A stretch of DNA of 10,330 bases from UBA4717 sp045577925 (GTDB taxonomy: Bacteria; Bacillota; Clostridia; Oscillospirales; CAG-272): contig JAZNJH010000036.1 of NCBI GenBank assembly GCA_045577925.1, positions 1-10,330 on the forward strand, in the 5' to 3' direction. The notes beneath the pieces were generated by a model that ran no database searches, had not been told where the DNA came from, and saw only the letters and a program-made list of their open reading frames with translations. Shown here one piece after another: positions 5,617-10,330 of the stretch (positions within the stretch are counted from its first letter, which is position 1; each line of letters starts with the position of its first letter). The position numbers were made by a program, and so were the translations under genes.

Positions 5617-6498
5617 ATGTCGGACAAGAAAAGACTTTCTGACCGCTACGACGGCAGACGGATAGATAAACTTGACCCCATGCATATATTTATGCCCTAC
5701 GTGCTTAAGAAAAGAACAGATAATGAAGCTGTAATGAATGAGCTTATCGAAATGGGCCCTGTTCTTGAGTATGTTGCAAAGAAAAACGCAGGCGAGCCCG
5801 AATTTAAATACACGATGTTCCACGTAATATGCGCGGCGGTTGCAAAAACGATAGCTATGCGCCCTAAGCTCAATTATTATATAATCAATCGTAAATATTA
5901 TGAAAGAAGCAATATTTCGCTTGCATTTACGGTAAAGAAACAATTTGCAGACGATTCAGCTGAAGCACTCGCTATCGTTAAGACTTATAAGGATAGTGAA
6001 GCTTCTCCCATAGACGAGGTTTATTCTCAGATTAAAAAGGTAGTGTGCGGTGTAAGACACGAGAACAAGGACGACGGCGCAACGGATATAATGGGGATAC
6101 TTACAAAGATTCCCGGATTTATACTTACCGGTGTAGTAAATCTTATGTACTTTTTAGATGCTCACGGATGGCTTCCGAAAGCTATTGTTGACGTTGACCC
6201 CTATCACTGCAGTGCCTTTCTCTCCAATCTCGGCAGTATAAAAATGTCGGCTACATATCATCATCTTGCAGAGTGGGGAACAAACTCATTTTTTGCTATA
6301 ATCGGTGAGATGAAGAAAAGACCGGTATATAACCAGGATGGAAGCTTTGAGATAAAGGATGCGCTTGAAATGGGGCTTACCGTTGACGAGCGTATTGCCG
6401 ACGGATATTACTTTATCAAAAGCATGAGGCTTTTAAAGCATCTGCTTGCAAATCCTGAGCTTTTAGAGCTTCCGATGAACGAAAAGATAGAATATTAA
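5617..6498 (+). CDS. E2-like acyltransferase (CAT/dihydrolipoyl acyltransferase fold) with altered active site
   Basis: 293 residues resembling only the catalytic domain of 2-oxoacid dehydrogenase E2 enzymes, the fold shared with chloramphenicol acetyltransferase. There is no lipoyl or E1/E3-binding domain. FLSNLG near 201-206 matches the E2 SNLG loop. The C-terminal signature reads LTVDERIADG (254-263), where E2 and CAT enzymes have the catalytic His of HxxxDG; here it is Glu258, while Asp262 and Gly263 remain. Family members transfer acyl groups between CoA and a thiol or hydroxyl acceptor; whether this one can is unclear. GAAAGG sits one base from an ATG at 5605, too close, and 13 bases from the ATG at 5617, which I prefer. 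It is first of three genes; the next starts 13 nt after its stop. Trimeric assembly and CoA use are expected from the fold only. Confidence 0.75.
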   Translation: MSDKKRLSDRYDGRRIDKLDPMHIFMPYVLKKRTDNEAVMNELIEMGPVLEYVAKKNAGEPEFKYTMFHVICAAVAKTIAMRPKLNYYIINRKYYERSNISLAFTVKKQFADDSAEALAIVKTYKDSEASPIDEVYSQIKKVVCGVRHENKDDGATDIMGILTKIPGFILTGVVNLMYFLDAHGWLPKAIVDVDPYHCSAFLSNLGSIKMSATYHHLAEWGTNSFFAIIGEMKKRPVYNQDGSFEIKDALEMGLTVDERIADGYYFIKSMRLLKHLLANPELLELPMNEKIEY

Positions 6499-6511
6499 AG
6501 GAGACTGTCAC

Positions 6512-8230
6512 ATGGTCGAAACAATTGAAATAAAAACGCCGTGGCTTAAAAGCTACGGAGACGTGGATTTTCATCTTGATTATCCAAAGTATACAATGTG
6601 CGATGCAGTTTTTGCTTCGGCAAATGACAGCCCCGATTTTCCTGCACTTGCATTTATGGGAAGAAAAATAAGCTATAAAAAGCTTGAAGAAAATATAGAG
6701 CTTTGCGCAAAGTCATTCAAGGCATTGGGCATAAAAGCGGGAGACAGAGTAACTCTTTGTATGCCTAACGTACCGCAGACGGTGTACTCTTTCTATGCTC
6801 TTAACCGTATCGGAGCAGTTGCCGTTATGATACATCCGCTTTCTGCGCAGGGAGAGATACTTTATTATCTGAAAGATACCGAAAGCAAGTACGTTTTAAC
6901 GCTCGACGGCTTTTATCCTAAGCTTAGAGAAGTTATGGACGAGTATCCTCTAAACAAGCTTATAATAACAAGCATAAAGGACGAGCTTGGTCCTTTAATG
7001 ACTGTTGGATATGCGCTGACACAGGGCAGGACTATAAAGCCCGTACCGTATGATGATACCGTTATAAACTGGAAAAGTTTTACCGATGGCGGTAGAGCAT
7101 ATGCGGGAGAGTACGTGACTAAAAAGGGCGCTGACGACGTTGCCGTAATTCTTTTCTCCGGTGGTACAACGGGTACAACAAAGGGAATAGAGCTTACCAA
7201 CTTAAACTTCAATGCGCTTGCTATGCAGACCGTTGCGATGTGCAATAAAGAAGTCAAGCATAAGAAAATGCTTGCGGCGATGCCAATGTTCCACGGCTTC
7301 GGACTTGGCGTTTGCGTACATACTATGATGCTTGCCTGCGGTCAGTCGGTGCTTGTTCCGAGATTCAACGTAAAGGATTACGCGGGACTTATAAAGAAGC
7401 ACAGACCTAATTATATTGCAGGCGTCCCGACTCTTTATGAAGCGCTTGTAAGAAACAATTACCTTGACGGCGTTAAGCTTGACTGCCTTATGGGCGTATT
7501 CTCGGGCGGAGACTCGCTTTCTATTGAGCTCAAAAAGAAGGTTGATAAGTTCCTTGAAGAGCACGGCGCAACCGTGCGTATAAGAGAGGGATACGGAACG
7601 ACAGAGTGCGTAACTGCAAGCTGCCTTACACCGTACAATATTGAAAAAGAGGGAAGTATCGGACTTCCTTATCCTGATACGTACTATAAGATAGTAAAAC
7701 CCGGAGAACAGGAAGAACTCCCTTACGGTGAGGACGGAGAGATATGTATAACCGGTCCTAGCGTTATGAAGGGCTACCTCAACAAGCCTGAGGAAAATGC
7801 AAATACGCTTAAAGTGCATGAAGACGGCAGAATATGGCTTCATACGGGCGACCTCGGTAATATGGATGAGGACGGCTTTATCTACTTTAAGCAGCGCATC
7901 AAAAGAATGATAATAACAAGCGGTTATAACGTATATCCTTCTCAGATAGAGAATATAATTGAAGCGCACGAGGCGGTACAGCTTTCATGCGTTATCGGAG
8001 TTAAAGATCCGCTTAAAATGCAGAAGGTAAAAGCTTTTGTTGTTTTAAAAACGGGATATTCTGCAAGCGATGAAATGAAGAATGATATACTTGCTCATTG
8101 CCGTAAGAATATAGCAAAATACGCAATGCCGTATGATATTGAATTCAGAGAAGAGCTTCCTAAAACAAGGGTCGGTAAAATAGCTTATACCGAGCTTGAG
8201 CGTGAGGAAAGCGAAAAAGAAAATGCATGA
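6512..8230 (+). CDS. AMP-forming acyl-CoA synthetase
   Basis: A 572-residue ANL-superfamily enzyme that activates a carboxylic acid as acyl-AMP and passes it to CoA. All core motifs are present: the ATP loop SGGTTGTTKG (216-225), YGTTE (361-365), TGD with the ribose-binding Asp447, the hinge and C-terminal start RIKRMIITSGYNVYP (462-476), and KTRVGK with the likely catalytic Lys556 near the end. No membrane anchor or carrier domain is visible. The overall pattern is that of medium/long-chain fatty acyl-CoA ligases, but chain length cannot be read from sequence. AAAGGAG overlaps the stop codon of the upstream gene and sits eight bases before the ATG. The gap to each neighbour is 13 nt, so all three are one transcript. 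The synthetase could supply the acyl-CoA used by the E2-like partner. Confidence 0.92.
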   Translation: MVETIEIKTPWLKSYGDVDFHLDYPKYTMCDAVFASANDSPDFPALAFMGRKISYKKLEENIELCAKSFKALGIKAGDRVTLCMPNVPQTVYSFYALNRIGAVAVMIHPLSAQGEILYYLKDTESKYVLTLDGFYPKLREVMDEYPLNKLIITSIKDELGPLMTVGYALTQGRTIKPVPYDDTVINWKSFTDGGRAYAGEYVTKKGADDVAVILFSGGTTGTTKGIELTNLNFNALAMQTVAMCNKEVKHKKMLAAMPMFHGFGLGVCVHTMMLACGQSVLVPRFNVKDYAGLIKKHRPNYIAGVPTLYEALVRNNYLDGVKLDCLMGVFSGGDSLSIELKKKVDKFLEEHGATVRIREGYGTTECVTASCLTPYNIEKEGSIGLPYPDTYYKIVKPGEQEELPYGEDGEICITGPSVMKGYLNKPEENANTLKVHEDGRIWLHTGDLGNMDEDGFIYFKQRIKRMIITSGYNVYPSQIENIIEAHEAVQLSCVIGVKDPLKMQKVKAFVVLKTGYSASDEMKNDILAHCRKNIAKYAMPYDIEFREELPKTRVGKIAYTELEREESEKENA

Positions 8231-8243
8231 TTCGGAGGTAAAT

Positions 8244-10169
8244 ATGAAAAGAACGATTTGTCTGCTTTTTGTAATAGCTGTTATGATGATTTCTTTAATA
8301 AACTGCGTATCGGCGGATGATAAGCCGCTTGATATTTACGCAAAGGACTATGAGGGCGGAGAAGAGATAACCGTTAACGTTATCGGTGACTCAATCTCTT
8401 ATGATACTTCAACAAACGCAGGCTCCAACAAGTACCATGGCGTATGGGCAGGCACTTTTAAAATGCAGATAAACAATTACAGCCGTGGCGGAACAAATAT
8501 TAAAGGAACCGGCGCGTACGATGTTACAGAATGGGAAGGTTTTGCGCCCAGACTTGAAAGAATGATAAACGGCGATGTTCGAGAACATGATGCCGTATCA
8601 AACAAAGAAAATCCCGACTTGATCGTTATCTTTGGCGGTGTTAACGACTATAACACTAACACTGCAATCGGTACTGCGAATGATACAACAAAAGAAGATT
8701 CATATATGGGAGCTGTATGCGAGCTTATAAGAAAAGCCAAAAGAGCATATCCTGATGCAAAGCTTGTATTTTTCACACCTTTGAAATCCGATTCATCGAT
8801 ACTTTTCGGCTCGGATATGAATATGCGCCCGGCTGAGCTTGAAGAGTATGCAAACGCCATGGTTGAAGTATGTAAAAAATATAACGTTGCATGCGTTGAC
8901 TTATACCACAATGAAAAGCTTGACTTTACAGGCGCACTTTCAAAGTATTTGAGCGATGGTATTCATCCTACAACAACGGGACATCGCCTGCTTGCGGCAG
9001 TTGCAATAGAAGAAATGGAAAAGTTGGGTGTTATAAAGACACACGGTTATACTGCACCTGAGGCGAAGATCAAAACACTTGTCGCCACACGTTCAAACTC
9101 AACTTATGCTCGTATCTATACAGCAAGTCAGCTTCACAGAAGAACAAAATATGATTCAACAACCGCTCTTGACAAGTATATGTTCTCAAAGCATGTAAGT
9201 ACAGAGGATGCGCTCAGATTCACATCGAAAATATTTATGTCTGAGCTTGCACCGTCAATATCGGTAAACCTGAGTGCTTTTAATTTTGAGGCTGTGGATT
9301 ATCCGTATATGACTGTTGTATACAGGACTTCATCTGAAAAAGAAAAGCTCGATATAACCCTTCGCGGAAACAATAACAGCCTTTCAAAGCTTGATGCCTC
9401 TATGGCGCCGTCAATTGTTAAAGGCGAAAAAGCAGCGTTTACCGTAAATCTCAACGATTTTGCAAATGAAAGCTTAGTATTTGAAAAAGATAAAGCCTAT
9501 ACCGACCTTTATTATACGATCAACTTCTTTGAAAGCACCATTCAGATGGGTTATGACGGATATGTTGATATAATATCAATAGGCTTCTTTGATAATGAAG
9601 CTGCGGCAAAGTCATTTGACGGAGAATACTATAAGGGCTCGGGATTTACCGATACTCTCAGCCATTGGGCGTGCGATAATATAGACTACGTTGTAAGACA
9701 GGGGTTGTTCTCTGGAGTAAGCACGTTAGAGTTTAAACCTAATGATAAAATGACGCGTGCTATGCTCGCGGTAGTGCTTTCAAGACTCGGAAACGATACC
9801 GAAAACACAACGGCACATCCGTATAAGGATGTTTCTGCTGACGCATGGTTTGCTAAAGGCGTATCATTTGTGTATTCCAAGGGTATTTGCGAGCCTGCCG
9901 AGGCTTTCAGACCTGATGATAATATAACGCGTGAGGAAATTGCCGACATGCTTTACAGATATGCAAAAGTAAGCGGTAAGACACTCGGCAAGGCTGAGCT
10001 TAATTTTGCAGATGCAGACAAAATAGATGAAGACAAGCGCGAAGCATTTGAGTATTGCGTATACGCAGGAATCTTTAAAGGCAATAACGACAATACGGTA
10101 AACCCCGACGGTGAAGCGAGCCGTGCAGAAGTATCAGCGCTTCTGCAGAGATTCGTTAATGCACAGTAA
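8244..10169 (+). CDS. Secreted SGNH/GDSL hydrolase with three SLH domains
   Basis: 641 residues, exported and bound to the cell surface. A signal peptide covers about 1-24 (KRT, hydrophobic core, cleavage near VSA|DD); LINC is a poor lipobox. The SGNH domain spans about 42-265: GDSIS with nucleophile Ser50, SRGGT around 80-84, GGVND with Asn134, and DGIHP with Asp238 and His241. These make a complete SGNH set, so an esterase, deacylase or acyltransferase is expected. Residues 275-465 look like a beta-rich module of unknown function. Three SLH repeats follow from about 467, each with a TRAE-like motif (TRAM 504, TREE 562, SRAE 626); SLH domains usually bind pyruvylated wall polysaccharide. The start at 8244 has GGAGG five bases upstream; a start at 8196 would overlap the synthetase and bury the signal peptide. 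Last gene of the operon. Confidence 0.9.
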   Translation: MKRTICLLFVIAVMMISLINCVSADDKPLDIYAKDYEGGEEITVNVIGDSISYDTSTNAGSNKYHGVWAGTFKMQINNYSRGGTNIKGTGAYDVTEWEGFAPRLERMINGDVREHDAVSNKENPDLIVIFGGVNDYNTNTAIGTANDTTKEDSYMGAVCELIRKAKRAYPDAKLVFFTPLKSDSSILFGSDMNMRPAELEEYANAMVEVCKKYNVACVDLYHNEKLDFTGALSKYLSDGIHPTTTGHRLLAAVAIEEMEKLGVIKTHGYTAPEAKIKTLVATRSNSTYARIYTASQLHRRTKYDSTTALDKYMFSKHVSTEDALRFTSKIFMSELAPSISVNLSAFNFEAVDYPYMTVVYRTSSEKEKLDITLRGNNNSLSKLDASMAPSIVKGEKAAFTVNLNDFANESLVFEKDKAYTDLYYTINFFESTIQMGYDGYVDIISIGFFDNEAAAKSFDGEYYKGSGFTDTLSHWACDNIDYVVRQGLFSGVSTLEFKPNDKMTRAMLAVVLSRLGNDTENTTAHPYKDVSADAWFAKGVSFVYSKGICEPAEAFRPDDNITREEIADMLYRYAKVSGKTLGKAELNFADADKIDEDKREAFEYCVYAGIFKGNNDNTVNPDGEASRAEVSALLQRFVNAQ

Positions 10170-10173
10170 TTAA

Positions 10174-10191
10174 TAAAAAAAGCATCCAAAG
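10174..10191 (+). terminator. 5' half of an intrinsic terminator, cut by the IS
   Basis: Shortly after the hydrolase stop codon an A-run leads into GCATCC and then AAAG, directly followed by the IS tip at 10192. An A-run plus GC arm right after a stop is the ascending half of a terminator, but no GGATGC with a T-run follows. The missing half would lie beyond the IS. This is inferred from half a structure. Confidence 0.4.
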
Positions 10192-10196
10192 TGAAA

Positions 10197-10205
10197 TGAT
10201 ATAAT
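10197..10205 (+). promoter_or_regulatory. Extended -10 promoter inside the IS end
   Basis: TGATATAAT gives a perfect TATAAT with an extended TGn. No -35 is recognisable 17 bp upstream. Initiation would fall near 10212, inside the left arm of the following hairpin, and read into OrfA. Confidence 0.45.
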
Positions 10206-10247
10206 GATGGTAGACACTAAAAAAAACAGTGTCTACCATCAATTTTT
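10205..10247 (+). terminator. Terminator-like guard hairpin at the IS left end
   Basis: A perfect 14-bp stem (10205-10218 with 10228-10241), a nine-base A-rich loop, and TTTTT at 10243-10247. It would stop transcripts entering from the host operon before they reach the transposase gene. Confidence 0.75.
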
Positions 10248-10278
10248 ATGTTAAAATAAAGAAAAGGAGATGAAAAGA

Positions 10279-10330
10279 ATGGGAAGACCAAAGGGCGGGA
10301 CAAATAATAGTCATAGCAAAGAAGAAAAGC
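10279..10330 (+). CDS. IS3-family transposase OrfA, N-terminal fragment (partial at window end)
   Basis: Seventeen codons are visible, reading MGRPKGGTNNSHSKEEK. This resembles the start of the helix-turn-helix OrfA protein of clostridial IS3-family elements, which binds the terminal repeats and is fused to OrfB by frameshifting. AAAGGAG at 10263-10269 is nine bases from the ATG at 10279. An in-frame ATG at 10270 touches the binding site and is unlikely to be used. Its place just inside an IS terminus supports the call; the rest of the protein is outside the window. Confidence 0.75.
   Translation, partial: MGRPKGGTNNSHSKEEK

Larger units (their letters stand above)
10192..10330 (+). mobile_element. 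IS3-family element, left end only
   Basis: Starts TGAAATGA, with TAGACA 19 nt from the tip. This matches the reverse complement of the IS end at 140 in both blocks and in spacing. It is followed by a hairpin, an AT-rich leader, AAAGGAG and the OrfA start. The element has the same orientation as the IS at 1-140 and is probably a copy of the same type. It continues beyond the window. Confidence 0.8.

Noticed and set aside
8196..8243. Hydrolase start at 8196 overlapping the synthetase gene
   Set aside because: It would put a charged 16-residue tail before the signal peptide; 8244 has GGAGG and a normal signal sequence.
1..10330. Composite transposon flanked by two same-orientation IS3 copies
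   Set aside because: The enclosed genes are ordinary chromosomal ones, and the equal 140/139-base IS tails are better explained by assembly breaks at a multicopy IS.
1..10330. CRISPR array, tRNA or rRNA genes
   Set aside because: No regularly spaced direct repeats, no tRNA cloverleaf sequence and no rRNA-like stretch were seen on either strand by eye.

Overview
The window looks like chromosomal DNA from an AT-rich, endospore-forming member of the Bacillota, most likely class Clostridia. The evidence is strong AAGGAGG-type ribosome binding sites, TTGACA/TATAAT promoters, a CotF-like spore coat protein, a secreted enzyme anchored by three SLH domains, the clostridial FeoB variant, and IS3-family elements of a clostridial type. 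No taxon-defining marker is present, so the genus is unknown.

Layout. Positions 1-140 are the right end of an IS3-family element (last 33 codons of OrfB plus the terminal repeat). feoA follows at 336-566. A methyltransferase gene (761-1660) with codon use unlike its neighbours sits between feoA and feoB. It is bracketed by two inverted copies of a 35-bp repeat (569-603 and 1862-1896) that match at 30 of 35 positions. feoB (1972-4098) converges on a ferritin-like, CotF-type protein gene (4132-4584, minus) through a long palindromic terminator that contains both stop codons. birA (4682-5443, minus) has its own promoter back to back with the promoter of a three-gene plus-strand operon: an E2-like acyltransferase (5617-6498), an AMP-forming acyl-CoA synthetase (6512-8230), and a secreted SGNH hydrolase with three SLH domains (8244-10169). 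The gaps between these three genes are 13 nt each. From 10192 to the end lies the left end of another IS3-family element, with a guard hairpin and the first 17 codons of OrfA.

How the genes work together. FeoA and FeoB are the ferrous iron importer, here apparently split by a methyltransferase cassette. The ferritin-like protein next door keeps a complete set of possible di-iron ligands. The three-gene operon is the best candidate for an uncharacterised system: it would activate an acyl group (synthetase), handle it with an E2-fold protein whose catalytic His is replaced by Glu, and act on a surface ester with an SLH-anchored SGNH enzyme. That pathway is inference.

Edges. About 140 bases of IS sequence lie at each end of the window (140 left, 139 right). 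This is what a de Bruijn assembler leaves when a contig breaks in a multicopy repeat, so the two IS ends should not be read as a proven composite transposon. Both IS ends also abut half of what looks like an intrinsic terminator, which suggests insertion into terminator loops.
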